From assembly GCF_001513955.1 (NCBI RefSeq), contig NZ_KQ948146.1, positions 763,688-827,687 of the forward strand: a stretch of DNA of 64,000 nt, in the 5' to 3' direction. Position 1 is the stretch's first letter; each line of letters starts with the position of its first letter. Source of the DNA: Streptomyces pseudovenezuelae. Its GTDB lineage: Bacteria > Actinomycetota > Actinomycetes > Streptomycetales > Streptomycetaceae. Below, in pieces: positions 1 through 8,848 of this stretch. A program made the translations under genes and the position numbers. The notes under the pieces are model-generated. The model was not told the origin of the DNA. It worked only from the letters and a program-made list of their open reading frames with translations, and searched no databases.

Positions 1-424
1 GGCAGCCGATCTTGGAGCCGGGTGCGTCGAGGGCGACGCGGTGGTGGCAGGCCAGGGCGATCTCGTAACCGCCGCCCAGGGCCGCGCCGTTGATGGCGGC
101 GACGACGGGCTTGCCGAGGGTCTCGATGCGGCGCAGGTTGCGCTTGATCGCGAGGCCGCCGTCGAAGAGGTCCTGCGCGGTCTCGGGGGTGACCCGGATC
201 AGGTCGCGCAGGTCGCCGCCCGCGAAGAAGGTCTTCTTGGCGGAGGTGATGATGACACCGCGGATGGTGTCCTTCTCGGCCTCCAGGCGGTCGGTGATCA
301 CCGCGAGGGAGTCGCGGAAAGCCTGGTTCATGGTGTTGGCGGACTGGTCGGGGTCGTCGATGACGAGGGTGACGACGCCCGTGCGGTCCTGTTCCCAGCG
401 GATGGTCGTGGACTGAGTGCTCAT
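1..424 (-). CDS. 3-hydroxyacyl-CoA dehydrogenase/enoyl-CoA hydratase (FadB-like), N-terminal part
   Basis: Only the first 141 codons lie in the window; the gene continues past the left edge. The visible part is a crotonase-fold enoyl-CoA hydratase domain: an opening beta strand (TGVVTLVIDDP), the oxyanion-hole segment FAGGDLRDL near residue 70 and the second substrate-binding segment AAINGAALGGGYEIALA near residue 110. Trifunctional FadB/FadJ proteins, which hydrate enoyl-CoA and then oxidise 3-hydroxyacyl-CoA, start this way, and the adjacent thiolase fits that partner arrangement. The ATG start follows the thiolase stop by 42 nt, so this is the last visible gene of a four-gene operon. The dehydrogenase half is inferred from family and context because it is off the window; a stand-alone crotonase is possible. 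Confidence 0.85.
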   Translation of the reverse strand, partial: MSTQSTTIRWEQDRTGVVTLVIDDPDQSANTMNQAFRDSLAVITDRLEAEKDTIRGVIITSAKKTFFAGGDLRDLIRVTPETAQDLFDGGLAIKRNLRRIETLGKPVVAAINGAALGGGYEIALACHHRVALDAPGSKIGC

Positions 425-466
425 GTGGAAGTGCTCCGTGTGATCCGTCGTATCCGTGGGAGGGGG

Positions 467-1681
<1,215 letters not shown>

Positions 1682-1702
1682 GGGGAAGCCTTTCAATGAG
1701 GG

Positions 1703-2845
1703 TCAGCTCAGCAGGGAACGGCCGATGATCTCTTTCATGATCTCGGTCGTGCCGCCGTAGATGGTCTGGATCCGGCCGTCGGTGAAGGCCCGCGCGACCG
1801 GGTACTCGCTCATGTATCCGTAGCCGCCGTGCAGTTGCAGGCAGCGGTCCGCGACCCGCTTCTGGAGCTCGGTCGCCCACCACTTGGCCATGGAGGCGTG
1901 GACGGCGTCCAGTCCCCCGTCGCAGTGGTCCTCGACGCAGCGGTCGACGAACGTCCGGGTGACCGCGCACTCCGTGGCCATCTCGGCTATCTCGAACCGG
2001 ATGTGCTGCTTGGTGGCGAGCGGCCGGCCGAAGGCCTCGCGCTCCTTGACGTACTCGGTGGTGATCTCCAGGAGGTGCTCGGCGGCGGCGATCGCGGAGA
2101 CGGCGATGCTCAGGCGCTCCTGGGCGAGGTTGGTCATCAGGTGGCCGAAGGCGCCGTCGCGCTCGCCGAGGAGGTTCTCCTTGGGCACGCGCACGTCGTG
2201 GAAGAACAGCTCGGCCGTGTCCTGCGCCTTCTGGCCGATCTTGTCGAGGTTGCGGCCGCGCTCGAAGCCCTCCGCCCCGCGCTCGACCACCAGCAGCGAC
2301 AGTCCGCGGGCGCCGCCCTCGGGGGTGGTCTTCGCGACGACGATCACCAGGTCGGCGATGATCCCGTTGGAGATGAAGGTCTTGGAGCCGTTCAGCAGCC
2401 AGTGGTCGCCGCGGTCCTCCGCGTGTGTGCGGATGCCCTGGAGGTCGGAGCCCGCGCCGGGCTCGGTCATGGCGATGGCGGTGATCAGCGAGCCGTCGCA
2501 GAAGCCGGGCAGCCAGCGGCGCTTCTGCTCGTCGGTCGCGAGGCCGGTGAGGTACGGGCCGATGACGTCGTTGTGCAGGCCCAGGGCGAGCCCGGGGGCG
2601 CCCGCGCGCGTGAACTCCTCGGCCAGGACCGTGGCGTAGCGGAAGTCGCTCGTGCCGCCGCCCCCGAACTCCTCGGGCACGGCGAGCCCGAGCAGGCCCT
2701 GCTTGCCGGCCGCCCGCCAGGCCTCGCGCGAGACGATGCCGTCCTTCTCCCACTGCGCGTAGTGCGGCAGGACCTCCCTGGCCAGGAAGGCGCGCACGGT
2801 CTCGCGGAACGCGTCGTGCTCGGGGGCGAAGAGCTGCCGCTTCAT
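1703..2845 (-). CDS. Acyl-CoA dehydrogenase
   Basis: A 380-residue flavoprotein of the acyl-CoA dehydrogenase family, which introduces the alpha,beta double bond in acyl-CoA and passes electrons to electron-transfer flavoprotein. The FAD/substrate segment AMTEPGAGSDLQGI is near residue 130, SNGIIADLVIVVAK follows, and the C-terminal CLQLHGGYGYMSEYPVAR and IQTIYGGTTEIMKEIIGR carry the FAD-binding and catalytic-base region (Glu in GGTTEIM). Two in-frame start modules exist 27 nt apart, each with GAAAGG before an ATG (2872 and 2845). I use the inner one, 10 nt after the racemase stop, because MKRQLF matches normal family N termini. The outer ATG would overlap the upstream gene. Confidence 0.92.
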   Translation of the reverse strand: MKRQLFAPEHDAFRETVRAFLAREVLPHYAQWEKDGIVSREAWRAAGKQGLLGLAVPEEFGGGGTSDFRYATVLAEEFTRAGAPGLALGLHNDVIGPYLTGLATDEQKRRWLPGFCDGSLITAIAMTEPGAGSDLQGIRTHAEDRGDHWLLNGSKTFISNGIIADLVIVVAKTTPEGGARGLSLLVVERGAEGFERGRNLDKIGQKAQDTAELFFHDVRVPKENLLGERDGAFGHLMTNLAQERLSIAVSAIAAAEHLLEITTEYVKEREAFGRPLATKQHIRFEIAEMATECAVTRTFVDRCVEDHCDGGLDAVHASMAKWWATELQKRVADRCLQLHGGYGYMSEYPVARAFTDGRIQTIYGGTTEIMKEIIGRSLLS

Positions 2846-2885
2846 TCGGGGCCTTTCACGCGGGGCCTTCATTCGGGCCTTTCAG
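2841..2885 (-). repeat. Duplicated ribosome-site/start-codon module
   Basis: Read on the minus strand, TGAAAGGCCCGAATGAAG is followed 27 nt later by TGAAAGGCCCCGAATGAAG. Each copy holds GAAAGG and an ATG, both in the same frame (2872 and 2845), so the dehydrogenase could begin at either. The stop codon of the upstream racemase gene lies inside the second ribosome site. This is visible directly; whether both starts are used is unknown. Confidence 0.8.
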
Positions 2886-4004
2886 AAGATCCGGTACGTC
2901 CCAGTCGCGTGCCACGTCCTCCGTGTCGGCGCCGTCCCGGGCGGGCCCGGTGCGGACGGCCGTGGGGGTCGCGGAGAAGCGGGGGGCGGGCGCGGGCTGG
3001 GTGATGCCGCCGTGGTCGGTGAAGGTGCCGCGGGCGGCGAGGTGCGGGTGGTGCGGGGCCTCGCGCAGCGACAGGACGGGGGCCACGCACGCGTCGGTGC
3101 CCTCGAAGACGGCCGCCCACTCGTCCCTCGTACGGCTGCGGAAGCGGGCCGCGACCGCCTCGCGCAGCTCGCCCCAGCGGGTCCAGTCCTTGCGGGCGTC
3201 CGCGAAGTCCGGGACGCCGAGCAGGTCGAGGAACAGGTCGTAGAACTGCGGCTCCAGCGCGCCCACCGCCATGTACTTCCCGTCGGCGGTCTCGTAGGTG
3301 CCGTAGTACGGGCAGCCGCCGTCCAGCAGGTTGGCGCCGCGCCGGTCCTGCCAGCCGCCGGCCGCGGTCATGGCGTGGATCATCGCGGAGAGGTGGGAGG
3401 TGCCGTCGACGATGGCGGCGTCGACGACCTGGCCGGTGCCGGTCGCGCGCGCGTGGTGGAGGGCGGCGAGGACGCCGACGACGAGGTAGAGGGAGCCGCC
3501 CGCGTAGTCGCCGAGGAGGTTGGCGGGGACGGCCGGGGGGCGGCCCGGTTCGCCGATCATGCCGAGGGTGCCGGTGAGGGCGATGTAGGCGATGTCGTGC
3601 CCGGCGCGCTGGGCCAGCGGTCCCTGCTGGCCCCAGCCGGTCATCCGGCCGTAGACGAGGGCGGGGTTGCGCGCGTGGCAGTCCTCGGGGCCGACGCCGA
3701 GGCGCTCGGCGACACCGGGGCGGTTGCCCTCGATCAGGATGTCGGCGCGGGCGGCGAGGTCGAGCACGCGCGCGGGCCCATCGGGGGCCTTGAGGTCGAC
3801 GACCACCGAGCGCTTGTTGCGGTTGGTGAGGTCGTGGTCGGGGTCGATGGAGAGGGCGGCGCCGCCGGGGCGGGAGACGCGGACGACGTCGGCTCCCAGG
3901 TCGGCGAGGAGCATGCCGGCGAACGGGCCCGGCCCGATGCCCGCGAGCTCGACCACGCGCACGCCGGTGAGCGGGCCGTGCCCGGGCGTCGTTGCCGTTG
4001 TCAT
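2856..4004 (-). CDS. CaiB/BaiF family III CoA transferase, alpha-methylacyl-CoA racemase-like
   Basis: A 382-residue class III CoA-transferase-fold protein. LTGVRVVELAGIGPGPFAGMLLADLGADV is the typical N-terminal nucleotide-like fold, and AGHDIAYIALTG near residue 125 matches the segment with the catalytic histidine of alpha-methylacyl-CoA racemases. The racemase converts (2R)- to (2S)-methyl acyl-CoA so that branched chains, for example from sterols or branched fatty acids, can enter beta-oxidation. It heads an operon with acyl-CoA dehydrogenase, thiolase and a FadB-like protein, which favours racemase over CoA transfer. ATG at 4004 is preceded by GGGGGC. Upstream in-frame ATG-like starts have no ribosome site. 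The substrate is inferred. Confidence 0.85.
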   Translation of the reverse strand: MTTATTPGHGPLTGVRVVELAGIGPGPFAGMLLADLGADVVRVSRPGGAALSIDPDHDLTNRNKRSVVVDLKAPDGPARVLDLAARADILIEGNRPGVAERLGVGPEDCHARNPALVYGRMTGWGQQGPLAQRAGHDIAYIALTGTLGMIGEPGRPPAVPANLLGDYAGGSLYLVVGVLAALHHARATGTGQVVDAAIVDGTSHLSAMIHAMTAAGGWQDRRGANLLDGGCPYYGTYETADGKYMAVGALEPQFYDLFLDLLGVPDFADARKDWTRWGELREAVAARFRSRTRDEWAAVFEGTDACVAPVLSLREAPHHPHLAARGTFTDHGGITQPAPAPRFSATPTAVRTGPARDGADTEDVARDWDVPDLLKGPNEGPA

Positions 4005-4085
4005 GCAGCCCCCATTGGCGTGACACAACCGATGTAACACCAGTGATGCTATGAACGCGTCCCAGTGGACACAAGACCTGAACGA

Positions 4086-4099
4086 GCAAGCGCTTAGCC
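4086..4099. promoter_or_regulatory. Candidate operator (AAGCGCTT) of the acyl-CoA operon
   Basis: In the 228-nt divergent gap between the racemase operon and the reductase gene, GCAAGCGCTTAGC centres on the 8-bp palindrome AAGCGCTT (4088-4095). TetR-type regulators of fatty-acid degradation often use such compact sites. The bound protein is not in the window, so this is a candidate only. Confidence 0.35.
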
Positions 4100-4232
4100 A
4101 ATTATCGGCCGGTCACAATGGTTTACCGGCTTCGCCATCCACGTCGACATCAGGCCCCCTCCACTGGCTCCGCACTCCTCACGCTAGCCTCGGCCACCGA
4201 CAACGGCGCGTGCGGCGGGATCCAGGAGTGTC

Positions 4233-5411
4233 ATGAGCAGGCTGAAAAAGTCGGACCGTCCCTACGACATCGTGCTGTTCGGGGCGACGAGTTTCGCGGG
4301 AGCGCTCACCGCGCAGTACCTCGCCGCGCACGGCCCCGACGATCTGCGCTGGGCGATCGCCGGCCGTAGCGCGGACAAGCTCGGGGCGCTGCGCGAGCGA
4401 CTGCCGGAGGGCACCGACGTCGGGGTCCTCACGGCCGAGGTGTCGGACCCGGACTCGCTGCGCGCCCTCGCCGGGCAGGCGCGCGTGGTGGCCACCACGG
4501 TCGGCCCCTACCTGACGTACGGCGAGGAGCTGGTCGCCGCCTGCTCGGACGCGGGCACGGACTATCTCGACATCTCGGGCGAGCCCGAGTTCGTGGACCT
4601 GATGTACGTCCGGCACGACGCACGCGCGCGGGAGACGGGCGCACGGCTGGTGCACGCGTGCGGATTCGACTCCATCCCGCACGACCTGGGCGCGTACTTC
4701 ACGGTCCGGCAGCTGCCCGAGGGCGTTCCGCTCACCGTCGACGGGTTCGTGACCGCGGACGCCATGTTCTCCGGCGGGACCTTCGCCTCGGCGCTCAACC
4801 AGTTCGCCCGCGGCCGGCAGATGGTCGCCGCCGCCCGGGACCGCGGCCGGCACGAGCCGCGACTGGTGGGCCGGCGGGCCGCCGCGCCGACCGGCACCCC
4901 GAGGTACGCGCCGGAGGTCGGCGCCTGGGCCCTGCCGCTGCCGACCATCGACGCGCAGATCGTGAGGCGCTCGGCGAAGGCACTGGAGCGCTACGGCCCC
5001 GACTTCCGCTACCGCCACTACGCGGCCGTACGGCGGCTGCCGGTCGCGGTGGGCGCGGTGGCGGCCGTGGGCGCGCTGTTCGCGGCGGCCCAGGTGCCGC
5101 CCGCGCGGCGCTGGCTGTCCGGCCGGGTCAGGCCGGGTGACGGACCGAGCGCCGAGAAGCGTGCCAAGAGCTGGTTCTCGGTGCGTTTCGTCGGCGAGGG
5201 CGGTGGCCGGCGGGTGTTCACCGAGGTCACGGGCGGGGACCCGGGGTACGACGAGACCGCGAAGATGTTCGCCGAGTCGGCGCTGTCCCTGGCCTTCGAC
5301 GACCTCCCGGAGACGTCCGGTCAGGTCACGACGGCGGTGGCGATGGGGGACGCGCTGATCGAGCGGCTGCGACGGGCCGGGATCACCTTCCGGGTGGCGT
5401 CGAGCCGGTGA
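4233..5411 (+). CDS. Saccharopine-dehydrogenase-like NAD(P)-binding protein (putative trans-acting enoyl reductase type)
   Basis: A 392-residue protein with an N-terminal Rossmann fold: the glycine-rich loop is FGATSFAGALTAQYLA near residue 18, and RVVATTVGPYLTYGEELVAAC follows. The segment DISGEPEFVDLMYVRHDARARETGARLVHACGFDSIPHDLGAY is diagnostic for the actinobacterial saccharopine-dehydrogenase-like family that includes mycobacterial trans-acting enoyl reductases of lipid synthesis. A weakly hydrophobic stretch near residues 270-285 suggests membrane contact. The ATG has CAGGAG upstream with normal spacing. It diverges from the acyl-CoA degradation operon, which fits a lipid role, but its actual reaction is unknown and lysine biosynthesis is unlikely from the family split. 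Confidence 0.8.
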   Translation: MSRLKKSDRPYDIVLFGATSFAGALTAQYLAAHGPDDLRWAIAGRSADKLGALRERLPEGTDVGVLTAEVSDPDSLRALAGQARVVATTVGPYLTYGEELVAACSDAGTDYLDISGEPEFVDLMYVRHDARARETGARLVHACGFDSIPHDLGAYFTVRQLPEGVPLTVDGFVTADAMFSGGTFASALNQFARGRQMVAAARDRGRHEPRLVGRRAAAPTGTPRYAPEVGAWALPLPTIDAQIVRRSAKALERYGPDFRYRHYAAVRRLPVAVGAVAAVGALFAAAQVPPARRWLSGRVRPGDGPSAEKRAKSWFSVRFVGEGGGRRVFTEVTGGDPGYDETAKMFAESALSLAFDDLPETSGQVTTAVAMGDALIERLRRAGITFRVASSR

Positions 5412-5418
5412 GGCCGCG

Positions 5419-5577
5419 TCAGAGGGACCAGCCCGCCACCGTGTAGATCATCCCCGCGATCCAGCCGAGCCCCGCGAGCACGCCGAGGACCAGGGCGGCG
5501 GTCACGGCACGCTCGACGGGCCGGTTCGGGTCGGCGAGGGGCTTGGGGGAACGCTGGGTCATGCGGTGCGTCGTCAT
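5419..5577 (-). CDS. Small single-span membrane protein
   Basis: A 52-residue protein ending 7 nt from the convergent reductase gene. A polar N terminus with prolines and arginines is followed by one hydrophobic helix (AALVLGVLAGLGWIAGMIY, residues 28-46). I do not recognise a family. The codon use is GC-rich and typical of real genes here, and similar 50-residue membrane proteins are common in Streptomyces. ATG at 5577 is used; a second ATG five codons in is an alternative. The frame stays open further upstream, so the start is uncertain. Confidence 0.5.
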   Translation of the reverse strand: MTTHRMTQRSPKPLADPNRPVERAVTAALVLGVLAGLGWIAGMIYTVAGWSL

Positions 5578-5639
5578 GCGGACCAGCCTGCCGAGCGCAC
5601 CGGGGCCCGCACATCCGTACAGATACTCAGACGACGTAC

Positions 5640-6353
5640 TCAGTACGCCTCTCGGACCCCGGGGCCGGTGGTCGCCGCCCGCAGCGCCCGCCGGCACAGC
5701 GCGTCCGCCCTGCGCGTCGTCTCCGGCAGGCGGTACGCCGGGGTGAGCGCGAGGGTGTGGGCGCAGGCGTTGTCCAGGCTCACGCGGTGGCCGACCGAGA
5801 CGAAGACCGGCTTCACCCCCGCACGCGTGCGCAGGGCCCGGCCGACCTCCTCCGGCCCCGCCAGCAACGGCGTCCACGCGCCGCGCCGGGCTTCCGGGTC
5901 GTCGTACGTGAAGGTGAACGGGTTCTTGGCGACCCCCAGCGTCGGCAGGCCGGTGAGGACGCCGAGGTGGCTCGCGAGGCCGAAGCGGCGGGGGTGGGCG
6001 CGGCCGTAGCCGTCGCAGACGACCAGGCCGGGCGGGCAGGGCAGGGCGTCGAGGGCGGCGAGGACCGCGGGGATCTCACGGAAGGCGAGCAGGCCGGGCA
6101 CGTACGGGAAGGAGACGCGCCCGACGGCGGTCGCCTCGGCCACGACCTCCAGGGTGGCCGCGTCCAGCACCACGGCCGCCGCCGCGACGATGTCCCGTTC
6201 GTCGTCGTAGGCCACGTCGACCCCGGTGACACGGCCGGTGCCGGGCGGCGGGCCCGGCCCGTCGAGGACCGTTTTCGGCCTCAACTCGTCCTGGACCGCG
6301 CGGGCCTGCTCCTCGGTCGCGGGCCAGCCCGCGGGAATGTCCACTGTCGTCAT
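5640..6353 (-). CDS. nfi: Endonuclease V
   Basis: A 237-residue endonuclease V, which nicks DNA near deaminated bases, especially deoxyinosine, and so begins alternative excision repair. Family landmarks are GVDVAYDDE near residue 45 (first metal-binding aspartate), PYVPGLLAFREIPAVLAAL (the wedge-type PYxPG motif), LVVCDGYGRAHPRRFGLASHLGVL (catalytic aspartate and following segment) and GVAKNPF. The length is normal for the family. I place the start at ATG 6353. There is no clear ribosome site; instead TACGCT lies about 10 nt before the ATG, consistent with leaderless transcription. It diverges from the YciI gene over only 42 nt. Confidence 0.92.
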   Translation of the reverse strand: MTTVDIPAGWPATEEQARAVQDELRPKTVLDGPGPPPGTGRVTGVDVAYDDERDIVAAAAVVLDAATLEVVAEATAVGRVSFPYVPGLLAFREIPAVLAALDALPCPPGLVVCDGYGRAHPRRFGLASHLGVLTGLPTLGVAKNPFTFTYDDPEARRGAWTPLLAGPEEVGRALRTRAGVKPVFVSVGHRVSLDNACAHTLALTPAYRLPETTRRADALCRRALRAATTGPGVREAY

Positions 6354-6395
6354 GGTGGAGACGAGCGTACGGCCGGTCGGCGTAGGCTCGCGATC
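6354..6395. promoter_or_regulatory. Compact divergent promoter of nfi and the YciI gene, probably leaderless both ways
   Basis: Only 42 nt separate the two start codons and neither gene has a good ribosome site. Toward the plus-strand gene TAGGCT ends 7 nt before ATG. Toward nfi TACGCT ends about 10 nt before ATG. Both resemble the -10 boxes of leaderless Streptomyces promoters. Assignment is by inspection. Confidence 0.4.
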
Positions 6396-6692
6396 ATGTT
6401 CGTACTGGAACTGACCTACACCGCCCCGCTCGATGCCGTGGACGCCGTGCTGCCGGCGCATGTCGCCTGGCTGGACGAGCAGTACGAACGGGGCGTCTTC
6501 CTGGCGTCCGGGCCCAAGAGCCCCCGCGACGGCGGGATCATCATCGCCGTCGCGGAGGATCGGGCGGGGATCGGGGAGATCACCGCGGGCGACCCGTTCG
6601 TCACGGCCGGGGTGTGCGCTTACCGCGTCACCGAATTCGCCGCGACGAAGACGGCTCCGGCGTTGGAGCCGTACCGGCAGACCCCCGGCTGA
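6396..6692 (+). CDS. YciI-family protein
   Basis: A 98-residue single-domain YciI-like protein with a ferredoxin-like dimeric alpha/beta-barrel fold. The opening MFVLELTYTAPLDAVDAVLPAHVAWLDEQY carries the conserved histidine of the family, followed by GVFLASGPKSPRDGGIII and DPFVTAGV. YciI-like proteins are proposed to be small enzymes with a His/Asp pair, but no reaction is established for most. The ATG at 6396 appears leaderless. The stop lies 3 nt from the end of the convergent small basic protein gene. Confidence 0.85.
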   Translation: MFVLELTYTAPLDAVDAVLPAHVAWLDEQYERGVFLASGPKSPRDGGIIIAVAEDRAGIGEITAGDPFVTAGVCAYRVTEFAATKTAPALEPYRQTPG

Positions 6693-6695
6693 CGG

Positions 6696-7025
6696 TCAGC
6701 TCTTGTTGCCGAGGGCGCGCTGGAGCTGGCTCTTGTTCATGTCGGAACGGCCCTTGACGCCCTTGCGCCTGGCCTCTTCGTAGAGCTGGTCGTAGGTCGG
6801 TCCCTGGGAGCCCTTGCCCGACCGCCGGCCGCCGCGCTCGCCGGAGGACATGTCCTTGGTCGAGGTACGGCTGGCGGTCCTGGACTCGCCGGAGCGGGCG
6901 CGTTCCTTGTTGACCGTCCGCGCCGCGATCTCCTTGGCCCGTCCGGTGCTCTCGCCCCGGTCCTCCGCGCTCTTCTTGATGTGCTCGTACTGGCGTTCCC
7001 GCTTCGAGTTCGAACCGGCCGGCAT
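6696..7025 (-). CDS. Small basic protein with C-terminal Rho_N/SAP-like helix-extended-loop-helix
   Basis: A 109-residue, very charged protein. Residues 1-75 are rich in Lys, Arg, Glu and Ser and are probably disordered. The C-terminal TYDQLYEEARRKGVKGRSDMNKSQLQRALG (about 76-106) looks like a Rho N-terminal or SAP-type motif, which commonly contacts nucleic acid. Relatives are often labelled plasmid stabilisation protein, but nothing here supports a toxin or partition role. The start is secure: AAGGAG precedes ATG by 9 nt. A DNA- or RNA-binding role is inference. Confidence 0.75.
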   Translation of the reverse strand: MPAGSNSKRERQYEHIKKSAEDRGESTGRAKEIAARTVNKERARSGESRTASRTSTKDMSSGERGGRRSGKGSQGPTYDQLYEEARRKGVKGRSDMNKSQLQRALGNKS

Positions 7026-7075
7026 GGGGGATCACTCCTTTCGTCGTCGGCGACCGGGTACCCACATTCCGCCTC

Positions 7076-8188
7076 TCAGCCCTCCAGACGAGCCACCCGT
7101 CCCTTTTCCCCGGCCGCCCAGCAGCCGCCGTCGACCGTGCAGTCGACGGTGTCGTACGAGCCGGTGTCCACGGTGCGCCAGGTCCGGCCGCCGTCCCTGG
7201 TGAGGTCCGTGCCGGTGGGGCCGACCGCGAGGGCCGCGCTGCGGCTGTGCGGGAGCCAGGCCACACCGGAGCGGTAGGCGTTCACCGGGGCCGCGGCGGG
7301 CCGCCAGGTCGCGCCGCCGTCACCGGTAAGGGCGGCGGCCTGCGGAGAGCTCTGGTCGGCCCGGTAGTCGCCGCCGACCGCGAGTCCGTGGACGCGGTCG
7401 CGGAAGGCGAGCGCGAAGATCCCCCTGGCGGGATCGCCCGCCGGGATCGGCGTGTCGGAGGCCGTCCAGGTGCGGCCCCGGTCGGCGGAGTGCAGTACAC
7501 GCGCGCGTGCCGCCCCGCCGGTGGCCAGCCAGACGTCCCGGGGCCCGGAGCTGACCAGGCACTGCCCGCTCGCCGCGAAGCCCGCCTCGCCGTCGAGCGC
7601 GGCGGGCATGCCTTTGTCCGGCAGCACCTTCCAGGAGCGGCCGCCGTCGGCGGTCGACAGGATGCGGAACTTCCCGTCCACCGGGTCGCTCATGGCGAGG
7701 CCGTGGCGGTGGTCGAAGAAGGTGAGGCAGTCGTAGAAGGCTTTGGCGTCGGCGTTGCGGAAGGACTCGGTCCAGGTCGCGCCGCCGTCCTCGGTGCGGT
7801 AGACGCGGGACGCCTCGCCCTCCCCGATGGCCAGCACCACCGCCCGGCGCGCGTCGAAGGCCTCGATGTCCCGGAACTGCAGTTCGGCGGCGCCGGGCGG
7901 TGAGACGTTTCGCCAGCTCGTCCCGCCGTCCGTGGTGCGCAGCACGGTGCCCTGGGTGCCGGCCAGCCAGGCGGTGTCCCGGCTGACCGCCGACAGCCCG
8001 CGGAACCGCACCTCGGGAGCGCCGCTGTCCTTCAGTTCCCAGCGCGGCGTACGGCCGTCCGGGTCATGTGCCTCGGCGGGTACGGCGGTCAGGACGGCCA
8101 GCGCCGCCGCACAGGCCGCCCCGGCGGCAGCGGTGCGCCTCGTCAGGCCCGTCGGTCTCTTGCCTCGCGTGTTTCCCCAGCGCCTCAT
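7076..8188 (-). CDS. Secreted YCF48/BNR-repeat beta-propeller protein
   Basis: A 370-residue exported protein. The N terminus (RRWGNTRGKRPTGLTRRTAAAG, then a hydrophobic core ending AVPAEAHD) is a signal peptide. The rest repeats the BNR/Asp-box pattern: DGGTSWRNV, DGGATWTES, DGGRSWKVL, DRGRTWTAS, DGGATWRPA and DGGRTWRTV, six copies spaced 45-60 residues apart, which predicts a propeller of the photosystem-II assembly factor/sialidase-like class. No catalytic sialidase arginine triad is evident, so it may be a binding protein rather than an enzyme. I use ATG 8188; the frame runs further up but the signal peptide fits this start. TAGCTT about 10 nt before the ATG suggests leaderless expression. 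Confidence 0.8.
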   Translation of the reverse strand: MRRWGNTRGKRPTGLTRRTAAAGAACAAALAVLTAVPAEAHDPDGRTPRWELKDSGAPEVRFRGLSAVSRDTAWLAGTQGTVLRTTDGGTSWRNVSPPGAAELQFRDIEAFDARRAVVLAIGEGEASRVYRTEDGGATWTESFRNADAKAFYDCLTFFDHRHGLAMSDPVDGKFRILSTADGGRSWKVLPDKGMPAALDGEAGFAASGQCLVSSGPRDVWLATGGAARARVLHSADRGRTWTASDTPIPAGDPARGIFALAFRDRVHGLAVGGDYRADQSSPQAAALTGDGGATWRPAAAPVNAYRSGVAWLPHSRSAALAVGPTGTDLTRDGGRTWRTVDTGSYDTVDCTVDGGCWAAGEKGRVARLEG

Positions 8189-8320
8189 GGCGGGCGAAGC
8201 TAGCCCACCCTCCCGGCGCCGTCCAGATGCCCTCGGTGGACCGCCCGGCGGCGCGCGGGGTGTCACAAGTGCCTCTCGGGGCACGGGAGAAGCACTGGAT
8301 CACAGCCGTGCATGAGGACG

Positions 8321-8334
8321 GTGACAGAGGTCAC
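8321..8334. promoter_or_regulatory. GTGAC-N4-GTCAC inverted repeat upstream of the ssgD-like gene
   Basis: A perfect 5-bp inverted repeat, GTGACAGAGGTCAC, lies about 95 nt before the ssgD-like start. Developmental regulators in Streptomyces such as BldD and MtrA bind GTnAC-type half sites, so this may be a developmental control site. The link is inference. Confidence 0.35.
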
Positions 8335-8429
8335 TCGACTTTCGTGTACACGGATTGGCTCATTCCGACGTCTCTTCCAGTGCCCGTCCCACTCCGGAAG
8401 CCCACCAGCCGTCACAAGGGAGCAAGGCG

Positions 8430-8846
8430 TTGTCCACCGTCATCGAGCAGCCCGTCGAGGCCCGTCTCGTCGCCGCGGCACCGCGGATGCCGAGCATTCC
8501 CGCCACCCTGCACTACGACCGCTGTGATCCGTTCGCCGTCCGTATGACCTTCCCCGCCCCGGCCACCCTGGAGGGCGTCGAGGTCTGCTGGACCTTCAGC
8601 CGCGAACTGCTCACCACCGGCCTGCACGAACCCGAGGGCCACGGCGACGTCCGGGTGCGGCCGTACGGCTACGACCGCACCGTTCTCGAGTTCCACGCCC
8701 CCGAGGGCACCGCCGTCGTGCATGTGCGCACGGGTGAGCTGCGCCGGTTCCTGGAGGCGACGAACGAGCTCGTGCCGACCGGCCTGGAGCACCTCCAGCT
8801 CGACCTCGACCACGATCTGGTCGAGCTGATGCGCGACGCCTACTGA
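8430..8846 (+). CDS. ssgD: SsgA-like sporulation/cell-wall protein (probably SsgD)
   Basis: A 138-residue member of the SsgA-like protein family, which is found only in morphologically complex actinomycetes and steers septum placement and cell-wall synthesis. Family features are LHYDRCDPFAVRMTF, VCWTFSRELLTTGL, DVRVRP and LEFHAPEGTAVVHVRTGELRRFLEAT. I chose the TTG at 8430: GGGAG lies 7 nt upstream, and the length matches the family (about 135-145); the first ATG (8488) would remove the conserved N terminus. The symbol ssgD rests on position near the laccase and pca genes as I recall from S. coelicolor, so the subfamily needs a tree. Confidence 0.88.
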   Translation: MSTVIEQPVEARLVAAAPRMPSIPATLHYDRCDPFAVRMTFPAPATLEGVEVCWTFSRELLTTGLHEPEGHGDVRVRPYGYDRTVLEFHAPEGTAVVHVRTGELRRFLEATNELVPTGLEHLQLDLDHDLVELMRDAY

Positions 8847-8848
8847 CG

